From: a virus | DNA length: 54,605 nucleotides | IMG/VR virus record: IMGVR_UViG_3300040801_004428 | Coordinates: 64,001-118,605 of that record | Direction: 5' to 3' (one strand) | Shown: positions 13,070 through 21,597 of the stretch, piece by piece | Numbering within the stretch: the first letter of the stretch is position 1 | Layout of the letters: each line of letters begins with the position of its first letter | Program-made: the position numbers and the translations under genes | The notes under the pieces: generated by a model | What the model saw: the letters and a program-made list of their open reading frames with translations, nothing else | Told to the model about the DNA's origin: nothing | Database searches by the model: none

Positions 13070-13684
13070 ATGATTATAAAATGCGGTCCCGGTAACAAAC
13101 CCTGTGGGAAGAGATGCATCCCACAAGAATACAACTGCGCCGAGGATGACCTCGAGCCATTAGTGGAACTTGACAAAGAACCTGACCAAGAGCGCAACGA
13201 GCGGATCGAAAGAAACCGCGCGGAGCGAATGGTGGACTATAAACCGCGCGCGGCTTTTGACAGTCCGGTGACCATCCCCGGCAGCTTAAAAGGCCTGACT
13301 AGAGAGATTCTCGACCTTAGCACAACCGACATGGCCGAAATGGGCGTGAATGCCAACGACCGTGATATGATGGGCCACGAAGCTGCAGATACGGTTGATA
13401 TGATCCTCGAGCAATCAATCATAGCCCTAAGTCAGGGCGGCGGCCGTGGGGGAGCTAACATCTACATAGACGGCGCAAATGAAGATGTAATGTTAGACCT
13501 CGCCGACCATCCAAAATTCGCATATCTTTTTGGCACAGAGCCGACATTCTTCCGCGACGGGCGGCGACTAGGGATGAATATCGACTACGCAGGTCCTGGC
13601 GCAACGCCGGAGGACTTCGACCAGGATGTTGTCCCCGACTATGCTCCACCCAAAAAACGGAGAAAACTCTTCGGGATATTCTAA
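13070..13684 (+). CDS. Cys-tagged protein, family B copy 1 (204 aa)
   Basis: Tag at residues 4-23 (KCGPGNKPCGKRCIP...), then an acidic/basic linker, no hydrophobic segment, and a C-terminal domain about residues 75-185. That domain is paralogous to the one at 23911: FAYLFGTEPTFFRDGRRLGMNI here versus KYLFRGHTEYFEDADSGNIGLSI there. No purine-rich ribosome-binding site precedes ATG 13070. It ends KKRRKLFGIF, a basic tail. Isolated rightward late gene; function unknown. Confidence 0.8.
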   Translation: MIIKCGPGNKPCGKRCIPQEYNCAEDDLEPLVELDKEPDQERNERIERNRAERMVDYKPRAAFDSPVTIPGSLKGLTREILDLSTTDMAEMGVNANDRDMMGHEAADTVDMILEQSIIALSQGGGRGGANIYIDGANEDVMLDLADHPKFAYLFGTEPTFFRDGRRLGMNIDYAGPGATPEDFDQDVVPDYAPPKKRRKLFGIF

Positions 13685-14370
13685 CGCCCGCGGTCTGATT
13701 TTTTCAAATTGGCTTTAGCCTCTGTAAATTGAAGCTCACCATGGGTGGAGTGATACTCTGCCCAGGACTTCGTATGGTTGGGATTCTTAAACTCGGTGCG
13801 TTTACGATTAGGGTTCAAATCCGACCAGGTAAATCCCATCGTGGTGAGCCAATCCTCGGCGAGTTTAATAAACGGCACTACATGATCAACCGCCTTTCTC
13901 TGGCAGTGGAATAAATTCGCGCCGGAGAGTGGGCACGTGATGTGTTTCTCATAAGCGGATTTATCAACCTCGTAGAGACGGCCCGCTTGGGTGTACCACT
14001 CATGTTTGAATTCCTCAATCTGGGGGTGGATAATCGCCCGCATGGTTGTCAATACGTTGTTTCTATGCACTTTGGCTAGATCGCGCGGTTTGCGTCTCGG
14101 ATAAGCGGAGTCTAACCACCGTGTTTTAGACAACGGGTAGCATTTTTTCATTGCGGGATTATCTGAACAATGGCCAAACATCTTCACTTGGCGATTGCCA
14201 ATTTTGAAAAAATCCACAATGAGGAAGTCCTTACTCGCAATAGAATTATAGCTCGCTTTTTCAAGCAAGTATTTAACATCCCCTGTAATATATATTAACG
14301 TTTTCGGTGACGAAGTGCGTAATAAACCCGATAAGAATTTATTCGCCGCGGTTTTATTCATGTGCGCCAT
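13681..14370 (-). CDS. DUF3223/HNH-like protein
   Basis: A 229-aa protein. Residues about 145-200 contain CPLSGANLFHCQRKAVDHVVPFIKL and later YHSTHGELQFTEAKANLKKS. This is the layout of DUF3223-type, HNH-like domains: a Cys-bearing strand, an aligned VDHxxPF motif, then a TH...N-x-x-K end. The N-terminus is unassigned. The start is ATG 14370 or 14361. The first codons coincide with a linker-like sequence (TATGGCGCACATGAA-AAAACC). Possible nuclease in the DNA-metabolism cluster with the ligase; catalysis not shown. Confidence 0.55.
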   Translation of the reverse strand: MAHMNKTAANKFLSGLLRTSSPKTLIYITGDVKYLLEKASYNSIASKDFLIVDFFKIGNRQVKMFGHCSDNPAMKKCYPLSKTRWLDSAYPRRKPRDLAKVHRNNVLTTMRAIIHPQIEEFKHEWYTQAGRLYEVDKSAYEKHITCPLSGANLFHCQRKAVDHVVPFIKLAEDWLTTMGFTWSDLNPNRKRTEFKNPNHTKSWAEYHSTHGELQFTEAKANLKKSDRGR

Positions 14371-14373
14371 AGG

Positions 14374-14862
14374 TTAGTTCTCAATCCCCCATCTAAGGTC
14401 TCCGTTTAGTTTTGTTAGTTTGATGCTACTATTCCTACTAGTAGGATTATCTCTGACTGCATTAAAGCCCAAGGCTTCAAAGTCAGTCGAAAGGTAAGTA
14501 TTCTTCCCTACAAAAGCATCGTTGGTTCCAATCAATTTGATTAGTTCCTTCGCATCAGTGGAACTTAAAATGCGAGTTTCAACAAAGTCCGCATTTTCAA
14601 CAATCTCAAACCCGCAGACGTGGAGTCTGCTCAACGCGGAGAAATCGATCCCCGTGTTTCGAATTATCTCCGCCATATCCTCCAGGTCTAGATTGCGCTT
14701 AACCAGTGCACTGAACTCCACCCAATTGTAGATTGGTAAGTTCATATCTTGCAAATCTCGAGTTGCATTCTTCAACAACGCCCAGTAAGTTCTGTTCATA
14801 GACTCTTGAGGAGGTGGTGGAACCAACACACCGCCGAGAGTTGTGATTTTAATTACTTCCAT
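14374..14862 (-). CDS. Hypothetical protein (162 aa)
   Basis: ATG 14862 after TTGGAGTAACCC and a linker. Mostly helical with a beta-rich end. It lies between the ligase and the HNH-like gene. No recognised domain. Confidence 0.7.
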   Translation of the reverse strand: MEVIKITTLGGVLVPPPPQESMNRTYWALLKNATRDLQDMNLPIYNWVEFSALVKRNLDLEDMAEIIRNTGIDFSALSRLHVCGFEIVENADFVETRILSSTDAKELIKLIGTNDAFVGKNTYLSTDFEALGFNAVRDNPTSRNSSIKLTKLNGDLRWGIEN

Positions 14863-14875
14863 GGGTTACTCCAAT

Positions 14876-14903
14876 TAAGTTTTTTCTTCATGTGCGGCAT
14901 TGG
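14876..14903 (-). promoter_or_regulatory. Early-type linker before 14862 gene
   Basis: Minus strand: CCAATGCCGCACATGAAG-AAAAAACTTAATTGGAG. Confidence 0.5.
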
Positions 14904-14905
14904 AA

Positions 14906-15844
14906 TTAAATGATGATCCTTGCACCAGAGGGTCCAGTACGAATGTCTTTAAACCTCGGCGTGCGGGGGACATCCTTAATCATGGTCATGTACTCGACTT
15001 CGGCATAATAGCCGATCATTTCATCTCGGCGGGTCCAAATTGATTTTCTTTGTTGTTGAGTGAAGCCCGTCCCTACTTTGAATTTGGTTCCACTAGGGGT
15101 GGTTAAGACCAATGATCCGGCAAAGCCTTTGGGCTTTCCCCATAGGGAGGGGTCTACAGTTTTGAGATCTTTCCCATAGTGGGCTTCTTCCACGCCGGTG
15201 ATTTCAAACTCTGTAGATTCCAACGGTATGTGTTTGAACGCGTGCCAGTTGGTCTTTCCAGGTTTGCCCACAACTAATGGGGCCTTAACATGTGTGACTA
15301 CCAAACCTTCGAGGTTTTGCACTTTAGTTTCGTAGTAACCTTGGTAGATTGATAACGCTGATTCGGTGTCCTGCTGCGAGATTGAGTAATCCGCGAGTGT
15401 TAGCTTCGGATGTTGGCGCTCCTCAATTAAGTTGTTTGCAATTTGTAGGCGTCGCAACATTGGGAGGTCATCTCTCAGTAGGTTGAACACCACTAATTGC
15501 CAGTCAAAACGTGAGGGGTCAGCGCTCTCATCTGAAATAAGTGAAGTTGATTGGTTTACCTTATTATTTACATGTAGTTCGGCGACACATAGTGGAGGAA
15601 GGAGATCTTCAATTAATGCTCGTAGTTCAACATTAGGGATGGCTTTACCCTGCTTTGTCATAATCCGAGTGGTAGCTTCTCCCTTGTTTCCACGCAGTGG
15701 GAGGGTTGTCACCTCCGGGAGGGAGATTACCATAGTCCCATCATACTTCGGCATTATCAACAAATCTGAGTTGCCTCTCACTTTGTTGAATTTCGCAATA
15801 TCTTTCTTCTTCCCCACAACGGGGGTGTAATCAGTGTAGTTCAT
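14906..15844 (-). CDS. ATP-dependent DNA ligase
   Basis: A 312-aa protein with the nucleotidyltransferase motifs in order: motif I PKYDGTM with adenylated Lys33, motif III around AELHV (Glu89), FDWQLVVFNLL, motif IV LEGLVV at about 180, and motif V TNWHAFKHIP near 205. A C-terminal OB-like domain (FAGSLVL..FKVGTGF) follows. The length fits compact viral/phage ligases. It seals nicks in phage DNA during replication and repair. A GGTATAAT extended -10 lies 30 nt upstream of its ATG, and AGAGGAAT is the ribosome-binding site. Confidence 0.88.
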   Translation of the reverse strand: MNYTDYTPVVGKKKDIAKFNKVRGNSDLLIMPKYDGTMVISLPEVTTLPLRGNKGEATTRIMTKQGKAIPNVELRALIEDLLPPLCVAELHVNNKVNQSTSLISDESADPSRFDWQLVVFNLLRDDLPMLRRLQIANNLIEERQHPKLTLADYSISQQDTESALSIYQGYYETKVQNLEGLVVTHVKAPLVVGKPGKTNWHAFKHIPLESTEFEITGVEEAHYGKDLKTVDPSLWGKPKGFAGSLVLTTPSGTKFKVGTGFTQQQRKSIWTRRDEMIGYYAEVEYMTMIKDVPRTPRFKDIRTGPSGARIII

Positions 15845-15859
15845 ATTCCTCTACCTGTG

Positions 15860-15904
15860 TATATTTCTTTTTTCATTATACCAGGTTGTTCATGTGCGCC
15901 AATG
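15860..15904 (-). promoter_or_regulatory. Linker with canonical -10 before the ligase
   Basis: Minus strand: CATTGGCGCACATGAAC, then CTGGTATAATGAAAAAAG. TATAAT is at 15875-15880. The A-rich GAAAAAAG directly after the -10 aligns with the A-run of the other linkers. Confidence 0.65.
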
Positions 15905-15906
15905 AA

Positions 15907-16233
15907 TCACGGACTCACAAAATACCATGAGTCCCACCACGCGGGCGCGCCCGGCACATATTGCGCCAGGAACACGATCCCATCATCGTGCAGATAGATG
16001 GGGTCTCCATTCATGTCTGTTCCAATCTGCGTGGCATAGACCTTTACGGTCTTTTCGTACAACAGACCGAAAGAATTCTGTTCAACAAGCTCCTCGTTTT
16101 GGGACGCTAATTCAATGTTTGCATTGTTGTGGATTGCACCGCGTGCAGTAAACTGCACTAGGTTTCCCTTCTTAGCTTGGTCGATTTGCTCCTTTTGTAA
16201 GGCCAAAGCCTTCAAGTACTCAGATACGTTCAT
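15907..16233 (-). CDS. Hypothetical protein (108 aa)
   Basis: ATG 16233 (MNVSEYLKAL) has ATTGGAGGAC just upstream; a longer frame to 16260 would translate the linker. Soluble, aromatic C-terminus (WWDSWYFVSP). No domain recognised. It lies between the ligase and the tagged pair. Confidence 0.7.
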   Translation of the reverse strand: MNVSEYLKALALQKEQIDQAKKGNLVQFTARGAIHNNANIELASQNEELVEQNSFGLLYEKTVKVYATQIGTDMNGDPIYLHDDGIVFLAQYVPGAPAWWDSWYFVSP

Positions 16234-16245
16234 AAGTCCTCCAAT

Positions 16246-16262
16246 GGGTTTTTTTCTCAAAA
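16246..16262 (-). promoter_or_regulatory. A-run linker fused to stop of tagged gene
   Basis: Minus strand TGAGAAAAAAACCCATTGGAGG, where TGA is the stop of the upstream tagged gene. Confidence 0.4.
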
Positions 16263-16991
16263 AATAATCTGAGCTTCCTCCGGCAATGCGCTCTTATTCA
16301 AATCGGGGAGGTAATCACCCAAAGGTATGGGCAATGTTAAAAATTGCAACGCAGTGAGAGCCGAGTCTCTTTTGTACACATACAATCCTTTTCTCTCCCC
16401 ACTGGGGTAGTAAGCCACATTGTATTTAGCCCCCAACCGTTCTCGTGCCAGCGCGGCGAGATACCCACCCACGTTATCATCATGATATGAGTCCATCTTC
16501 ATCGCAATAGCCTCCCCATGTTCGAGGGTTTTCGACTCTTCGAGCATTTGATCAAAGCCTTCTTCAACTTTTGTGCCTTTTAACACCTTGGCGATATTCT
16601 TCCCCGGTTTGCTCTTTAAGATTTTCTTTCTCAACCGTGAATTAACAATAGAATTGTTCATCCGCGAAGCGATTCCCATACCCATAAATAGGCCGGTTCC
16701 CGCCACGCTTGCCAACGCCCAGACTTTTGCCGCTTGGGCGTAGTTTGCCTGCTCGGTGGAGGTAAAATCAGATGATTTAGACTTATAGCTGTTTGTTGCA
16801 GAGAGGCCCGCAAAAGTACCAACAACCACCGACGCGCCAATTAGCGACGTGATGGCCACCACCCTGCGGAGTTTATAGTCCTTTTGGAAGTCAACATCTT
16901 CTTGTTTTCCATCCCTGCAGGTGTACTCACTCGGGATGCATCTCTCCCCACAGGGTTTATTCCCCGGCGTGCATTTTACTAAACTTGCCAT
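16257..16991 (-). CDS. Cys-tagged protein with two TM-like helices
   Basis: A 244-aa protein. Tag at residues 6-25 (KCTPGNKPCGERCIP...). Two hydrophobic segments follow at about 42-66 (VAITSLIGASVVVGTFAGLSA) and 85-108 (KVWALASVAGTGLFMGMGIAS). Then come a basic stretch and a C-terminal domain. Its ATG lies inside the end of the polymerase-like gene (13-nt overlap), so the two are translationally linked. Function unknown; the two-helix hairpin after the tag suggests a membrane-inserting protein. Confidence 0.82.
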   Translation of the reverse strand: MASLVKCTPGNKPCGERCIPSEYTCRDGKQEDVDFQKDYKLRRVVAITSLIGASVVVGTFAGLSATNSYKSKSSDFTSTEQANYAQAAKVWALASVAGTGLFMGMGIASRMNNSIVNSRLRKKILKSKPGKNIAKVLKGTKVEEGFDQMLEESKTLEHGEAIAMKMDSYHDDNVGGYLAALARERLGAKYNVAYYPSGERKGLYVYKRDSALTALQFLTLPIPLGDYLPDLNKSALPEEAQIIF

Positions 16992-18862
16992 GAGTTCTCC
17001 AATTCTTCAAGCAGTTCTGCGCTTAGCTCGTCTTCATCCAAGGCGGCTTCTTTACCCATCTTGATGTCTAAGCGGGAGTTGGGCAAATTAGTCTCACGCT
17101 TAACCTTCTCCAATCGTCGATTCATGTAATTATTCACATCTTCGAGAGTGCGGCCGGGTTTTGGAATAATCCCCAGCCCATCAAAGCCGTTGTAAATAAT
17201 CTGATAAGGCATTAATTCTTCATCTTTATCATCATCGGGGTACATTGCTGTAATAAGCTTAGACTCATACGATTGGTTTACCGCCGACATTACGGATCTC
17301 GACTGTTTTGCATCCTTCACCTCAAAACACTTTCCGTAGGCGTTACACCCATAACCGTCTTCCAACATCTTTTTACGCCAACCTTCACCAGCCTTATACA
17401 AAGCTTGGAAATACTCATTTGCGAATAGAGTATCCCGAAACTCCTTATCTGCAGCAAATCCTAACGTGTCAGGAAAATCCGACGCCGCCATCCACAGCCT
17501 CCGTTGTACACCGGAGTTTTGACCCCCATAAGCCAAAGCAAAAAACTGCTCTTTAACCAACTTTTTAACTTCCGGGTTCCAGGGATACCCTGCCTTGTTG
17601 AAATCCGCCGCAAATTCATCCCACACGGATTTGTCTTCCGCCTTAAGTTCGTGAATTCGCTTCATGAGTTCGTCCAGTCTGGGGTCCTTGGTCTTATCTG
17701 CAATAATTGCAAAGTGGGCTGAAACTAAGTCCATTTCGGCCATTTCGGGGATCAACGCCGCGCGAACTGAAGACGACAAGCCTTGAATATGATTAGCGGA
17801 GAACATCCGCGTGGTTACCCTACTCGGCCGGTAGTAGCCTACCGGATTTGCGCGGATTGCATTGAGCTGGCGATATGCTGTTTTGGATGAATCCTCACCG
17901 CGGGTGAGTTTCAACTGCTCGGCCATTGTATACGCTTGGCGGAAGTTGTAGCGAGGCATATCCGCTGGAGTTTGGTTAGCATGGTAGAGGGCAACCTTCT
18001 TTTGGTCAGGATTATCGAGGGAGTTGGCTACTTCGATGGCCAGTTCTTTCTGAATTTTTCTAACCTTACCGATGTTCTCCTTATTGTAGGTTGCACCACC
18101 GAGGGCAAACACGCGATCTTTGGACTGCACCGTGGAGCGTAGGTCCTCCATGAATTGGTCCTTAATCGATTGGGGGAGGTTAAACTCAGCCTCGCGTGCG
18201 CGGCCGTATTTGTATGAGTAATCTGTGTAGTTGAAGTAGGGCTTTTTCGCGCGGGGAGTCTCTCCCATCACTTCGGAAAACTCTTTGAGGAAGGTTTCCC
18301 CATCGCGGTTGCCTGCGAATTTGTACAACACGTCTCGAGGGATGATTACTGTCCCATCAGATGTAGTATGGGCACTATACATCAAATGCCAGAAGAATTT
18401 CTCATGTTTCCCTTCTTCGAATATCTTAGGAAACTTTTTAACCATTTTGTCCCTAAGCGCTCTGGGGACTGAGTTCGACAAGCCGATTGTTTCTCGCACG
18501 GAGAATTTCTGCGACTCAACTGTCTTATGCGATTCGTCATACCGACAATTTCGATCAGCCGGGATGCATCTTGTCCCACATAGTTTTTTACCCGCGCCGC
18601 ATTTTTTATGCTTTGCGCCTCGATTCTCCCCAGGGGTTCCATACAATTTGTGTTCTTCAGGATCGAAGATGTCCACCGCGCGGAAGTCCAACGCCATGTC
18701 TTGACCCTGATATGCTTCAGAGAAACTTAGAGCTTCTTGGGTTGATGTAAAGCCCATAAGTTCTCCAAAACTAAGTATGGCGGATGGAGGCGCGTCTTGG
18801 GCCAAGAGTGCTTCTACCGTGAGCAGTTCTTCAATTGGCACATCGTATGTAATTTGATCCAT
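16979..18862 (-). CDS. Cys-tagged polymerase-like protein (family A palm)
   Basis: A 627-aa protein from ATG 18862 (MDQITYDVP). The tag is internal, residues 88-107 (KCGAGKKLCGTRCIP...). The C-terminal half looks like a single-subunit polymerase palm: motif A EMDLVSAHFAII at about 376, motif B-like KKLVKEQFFALAYGGQNSG at about 431 (K...YG), an N-Y-K segment GYGCNAYGKCF, then YNGFDGLGI at about 552 in place of the usual HDE motif C. Family A DNA polymerases or phage-type RNA polymerases are the nearest known layouts. The motif C change leaves activity uncertain. Own late-type box upstream. Confidence 0.6.
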   Translation of the reverse strand: MDQITYDVPIEELLTVEALLAQDAPPSAILSFGELMGFTSTQEALSFSEAYQGQDMALDFRAVDIFDPEEHKLYGTPGENRGAKHKKCGAGKKLCGTRCIPADRNCRYDESHKTVESQKFSVRETIGLSNSVPRALRDKMVKKFPKIFEEGKHEKFFWHLMYSAHTTSDGTVIIPRDVLYKFAGNRDGETFLKEFSEVMGETPRAKKPYFNYTDYSYKYGRAREAEFNLPQSIKDQFMEDLRSTVQSKDRVFALGGATYNKENIGKVRKIQKELAIEVANSLDNPDQKKVALYHANQTPADMPRYNFRQAYTMAEQLKLTRGEDSSKTAYRQLNAIRANPVGYYRPSRVTTRMFSANHIQGLSSSVRAALIPEMAEMDLVSAHFAIIADKTKDPRLDELMKRIHELKAEDKSVWDEFAADFNKAGYPWNPEVKKLVKEQFFALAYGGQNSGVQRRLWMAASDFPDTLGFAADKEFRDTLFANEYFQALYKAGEGWRKKMLEDGYGCNAYGKCFEVKDAKQSRSVMSAVNQSYESKLITAMYPDDDKDEELMPYQIIYNGFDGLGIIPKPGRTLEDVNNYMNRRLEKVKRETNLPNSRLDIKMGKEAALDEDELSAELLEELENSWQV

Positions 18863-18883
18863 GGGTTTTTTCGATCTAACTCT
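18863..18883 (-). promoter_or_regulatory. A-run linker before polymerase-like gene
   Basis: Minus strand AGTTAGATCGAAAAAACCC, abutting ATG 18862, just downstream of a late-type box. Confidence 0.35.
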
Positions 18884-18889
18884 GGGCAG

Positions 18890-18896
18890 TATTACC
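18890..18896 (-). promoter_or_regulatory. Late-type GGTAATA box of polymerase-like gene
   Basis: Minus strand AGTGGTAATACTGCCC, 27 nt before ATG 18862. Confidence 0.6.
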
Positions 18897-18902
18897 ACTG
18901 TT

Positions 18903-20183
18903 TCATGTGAGCCATTGATCGAGTGCGCGTTTGATCTTACCCTCCCAATGCCACTCATTACCATCCAGACTATCTGAGAAGTCTCTCAATTGGCTGAGAT
19001 CCTTCTGGATATGTGTTAAGCACTTTTTGAAGTACTCAATTTCAGTTTTCCCCATTGGGATTTGGCTGACATTGTCTAAGAGCTCCTCGGTTGTGTCTTC
19101 TCCTAACACCCATCGCTCAACAGCATCTCGAATACTATGCTTATTTGCTTCGCACATAATAAAGCGCCTAGCATAGGCCATTTCCTCACTAGTGGAGGAG
19201 GGTAATTGCTTTAATAGGTGCAACCCGTCGCAATTTGACAGATTGCCTTTTAGTACGGCGATTACCACTAATATTGGCCCACTAGGTTGGCAGAGGAGAG
19301 TATCCACTTTCTCCTCTAATACGTTGGAGACATAGTCAACTGTGGAATCTATACCTATAGGTAGTTGACTCTTAACAGTTGTTGTCTCATCTAAAGCAAA
19401 AACCATCCGGTAGATTTTGCTGTATTTTACAGACTCCACCGTGTGTTTATGCTCCAACATTAGGGTCATTAACGCATGGCGTAACGCCGGCAGATGTTCA
19501 AACCCCATGAAGAACGAGGCTTCCGCGCGGAAGCCCATTGGAGCGCTCACTCGCTGAGCAGTGTGGTAAGCCAAGATGGCTTCAACTGTACTAGCGCTTT
19601 CAACATTCTTGAATTCTAATTCCATGAGATTACTCCATAGTTTTTTTTTTTCACACAAACCATTGAGTCCTAAAATAGTCCGCCCTAAGATGTATCTAAA
19701 CCAAAACTGTGTTTCGGCTTTGTTCACTATCACAACGGCGTAGAGTTGGGACTCTTCTAATTCATTTGGATCCATTGCGTAAATTTCTAACATTGGAGCA
19801 TCAATGCGCGGCTCCAGCGCTAGTAGACTGTCAAACACGTCCAAGGCTTCAATTGGATATGCTTTCTGACCCTGGCACAAAACCGTGCTTTCTCTTAGCA
19901 ATATAGGGGTTAAGCTATACATTGGGCCTGATCTAGACAGTAGGGTAATGAATTCCCTGTATACTCCAGGCATAGTCGGCAAAGAAGATACGGGTATGCA
20001 ATCCCGCTTAACTTCTTCAATGATTTCTTGCACGCCGATTATCTCGGCAGCACAAGTATCTTGCGCGTATAGTGCAAGATCAATCAGTTCGCATAAATTA
20101 TTAACGTCCTCTCCCTTTGCGAAGTCGATACCCGACGCGGTTACTTTACCAAACCCGTGTGCAAATTTAATGTTTGCTTTCAT
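18903..20183 (-). CDS. Apparent fusion of two hypothetical genes (426 aa)
   Basis: Residues 1 to about 180 are paralogous to the upstream 186-aa protein (shared YSLTPxLL, E-x-L-D/N-VF-x-x-L, YAVV blocks). The frame then reads through a complete linker (LNGLCEKKKLWSNL) and continues into a second module starting MELEFKNVES at 19625, which has its own TGGAGTAATCTC ribosome-binding site. The second module alone would be 240 aa, helical, no known domain. An 11-A run in the linker makes a natural slip, a programmed site or a sequencing error all possible. Confidence 0.6.
   Translation of the reverse strand: MKANIKFAHGFGKVTASGIDFAKGEDVNNLCELIDLALYAQDTCAAEIIGVQEIIEEVKRDCIPVSSLPTMPGVYREFITLLSRSGPMYSLTPILLRESTVLCQGQKAYPIEALDVFDSLLALEPRIDAPMLEIYAMDPNELEESQLYAVVIVNKAETQFWFRYILGRTILGLNGLCEKKKLWSNLMELEFKNVESASTVEAILAYHTAQRVSAPMGFRAEASFFMGFEHLPALRHALMTLMLEHKHTVESVKYSKIYRMVFALDETTTVKSQLPIGIDSTVDYVSNVLEEKVDTLLCQPSGPILVVIAVLKGNLSNCDGLHLLKQLPSSTSEEMAYARRFIMCEANKHSIRDAVERWVLGEDTTEELLDNVSQIPMGKTEIEYFKKCLTHIQKDLSQLRDFSDSLDGNEWHWEGKIKRALDQWLT
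19640..19668 (-). promoter_or_regulatory. Early-type linker inside the fused gene
   Basis: Minus strand: CTCAATGGTTTGTGTG followed by 11 A and CTATGGAGT. It ends 14 nt before the internal ATG 19625. Confidence 0.5.
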
Positions 20184-20740
20184 TGTTGTCTCCTTAAGAC
20201 TAGCTTTTTTCTTTCATGTATGTCAAAGCACTTCTTGATGGTTGAACCCTTCAATTTAGCAAAAGTAAATTGCCTCCCATTATCATGTAAGAAAACAGCG
20301 CAATATGTGTGCGTGTCGTTGATTTCAAAATCCAGCTTTTCTACGACTTTGCGGTGAGTCGTAAGCTCCGGTCGCACCGCAATTAGGTAGTTAAACACGT
20401 TGAGTAATTCAACGTCATAGGTGTGGAACATATTCGTAGGTTGAGCATCAATTAAGAGCGGGGTCAAGCTACACCTCGCCGGTTCTAATTGCAACACATT
20501 GATTAAATAATGGTACCATTTGGGATGTTCTGCGATTGTCTTAACTGAAACAGTTAGTTGTTTCAAATAGTCTGTGATTTCGTCCATGCCTAGTACAACA
20601 ACACCTTCTAGTTGCTCCTCAATTAGGTCAATTGCGTTGATAAAATTGCAGAATTGTGTGATCTCAAATGGGTTAGTAAGGTCTACTTGCGACACTCTTA
20701 CTACCACAAATCCGCCAGAAATTTTAATCTCCGATTCCAT
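20180..20740 (-). CDS. Hypothetical protein (186 aa), paralogue of downstream gene
   Basis: Starts MESEIKISGG. Similar along its length to residues 1-180 of the next gene (FCNFINAIDL/LCELIDLAL; SLTPLLI/SLTPILL; LLNVFNYLIAVRPE/ALDVFDSLLALEPR). Its frame reads through the linker (HERKKLVLRRQQ) and stops at TGA overlapping the next ATG. No known domain. Confidence 0.68.
   Translation of the reverse strand: MESEIKISGGFVVVRVSQVDLTNPFEITQFCNFINAIDLIEEQLEGVVVLGMDEITDYLKQLTVSVKTIAEHPKWYHYLINVLQLEPARCSLTPLLIDAQPTNMFHTYDVELLNVFNYLIAVRPELTTHRKVVEKLDFEINDTHTYCAVFLHDNGRQFTFAKLKGSTIKKCFDIHERKKLVLRRQQ
20200..20227 (-). promoter_or_regulatory. Early-type linker before 20183 gene
   Basis: Minus strand: CTTTGACATACATGAAAG-AAAAAAGC, then TAAGGAG before ATG. 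It lies inside the coding 3' end of the 186-aa gene. Confidence 0.45.
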
Positions 20741-20757
20741 GGTGTATAGTTTCCTAT

Positions 20758-20781
20758 TATTTTTTTCATGTATGGCATTGC
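20758..20781 (-). promoter_or_regulatory. Early-type linker before 20740 gene
   Basis: Minus strand: CAATGCCATACATG-AAAAAAATAATAGG. Confidence 0.5.
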
Positions 20782-20783
20782 GC

Positions 20784-21548
20784 CTACTGGACTGGTGAAC
20801 CCGGCACTAGTAGATTGTCACGCCCTGCACGTTCAAGTTCTTGAGCTGCCGTTTCTTCATCTACCACTATTTGATAGTAGTAGTCTAATGCGTCTTGGTG
20901 GGTCTCATACAAGTCTGGATTTTGTACGTGCAAAGTGTATGCGTGTGGCATCGCTTTCGCACGGGTACCATCCCACTCTGGTGAGCAAGTGTATGCAAAC
21001 TGCAACCAAAGATCCGCGCCCGGTGCGGGTTGTGCCACCTGGGTTTCAAACTGACGCACGTTAAAGTTGACATCCTGGAGTTCTGGAGCTTCTCCGGCAA
21101 TAATCTCAATCATCTCTACAATGAAGTCAGAATTTCGGATGTTGACCGGGTTGTTGAGATGTGTATTTACATGGGTGATCCATTGTCCTACAACTTTGCT
21201 TTCAAGGTTATCCTTAAATAGTTCGATATCACCCCCTGAGCGGCCGAGCAGGCTTAAAAGCCCAGCTTCATCATCAGGAAGATCAAATGAGATTTCTCCA
21301 AGAACCGCAACATTAACTCCGCGGTTTTGGCCCGAGGCTGTGCACGTTTGAAACGTTAGCACTTGCTCATGGAGTTCAATCTCCACTTCATCGCGCAAGT
21401 CTCGGTTAACCCGCTCTCCTTGGCGAAACACCAGGATTTCTCCGGTCATTGCGTCGGTTCCAATAATCGCCCGGTTTTGTGGAACTACTGGATGCACACA
21501 CCCGGTTAGTAGAACCGCACCTAGAGTTGCTACTGCTGCTACTCGCAT
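20784..21548 (-). CDS. Lipoprotein, SPFH/prohibitin-like
   Basis: A 254-aa protein with a lipoprotein signal, MRVAAVATLGAVLLTGC, lipobox LLTG-C17, so likely anchored on the outer face of a membrane. Residues 25-175 resemble the SPFH/band-7 layout: an edge strand with IIGTDAMTGEILVF, then LHEQVLTFQTCTASGQNRGVNVAV (vTadg-like turn), a helical region, and a closing DVNFNVRQFE strand. Prohibitin-like proteins occur in phages with roles at the host membrane. Ribosome-binding site AAGGAGAC; linker upstream. The SPFH call is tentative; the lipobox is clear. Confidence 0.6.
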   Translation of the reverse strand: MRVAAVATLGAVLLTGCVHPVVPQNRAIIGTDAMTGEILVFRQGERVNRDLRDEVEIELHEQVLTFQTCTASGQNRGVNVAVLGEISFDLPDDEAGLLSLLGRSGGDIELFKDNLESKVVGQWITHVNTHLNNPVNIRNSDFIVEMIEIIAGEAPELQDVNFNVRQFETQVAQPAPGADLWLQFAYTCSPEWDGTRAKAMPHAYTLHVQNPDLYETHQDALDYYYQIVVDEETAAQELERAGRDNLLVPGSPVQ

Positions 21549-21568
21549 ATCTGTGTCTCCTTGAGATT

Positions 21569-21597
21569 AAGGTTTTTTCTTTCATGTACACCAATGG
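21569..21597 (-). promoter_or_regulatory. Early-type linker before lipoprotein gene
   Basis: Minus strand: CCATTGGTGTACATGAAAG-AAAAAACCTTAATC. Confidence 0.55.
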
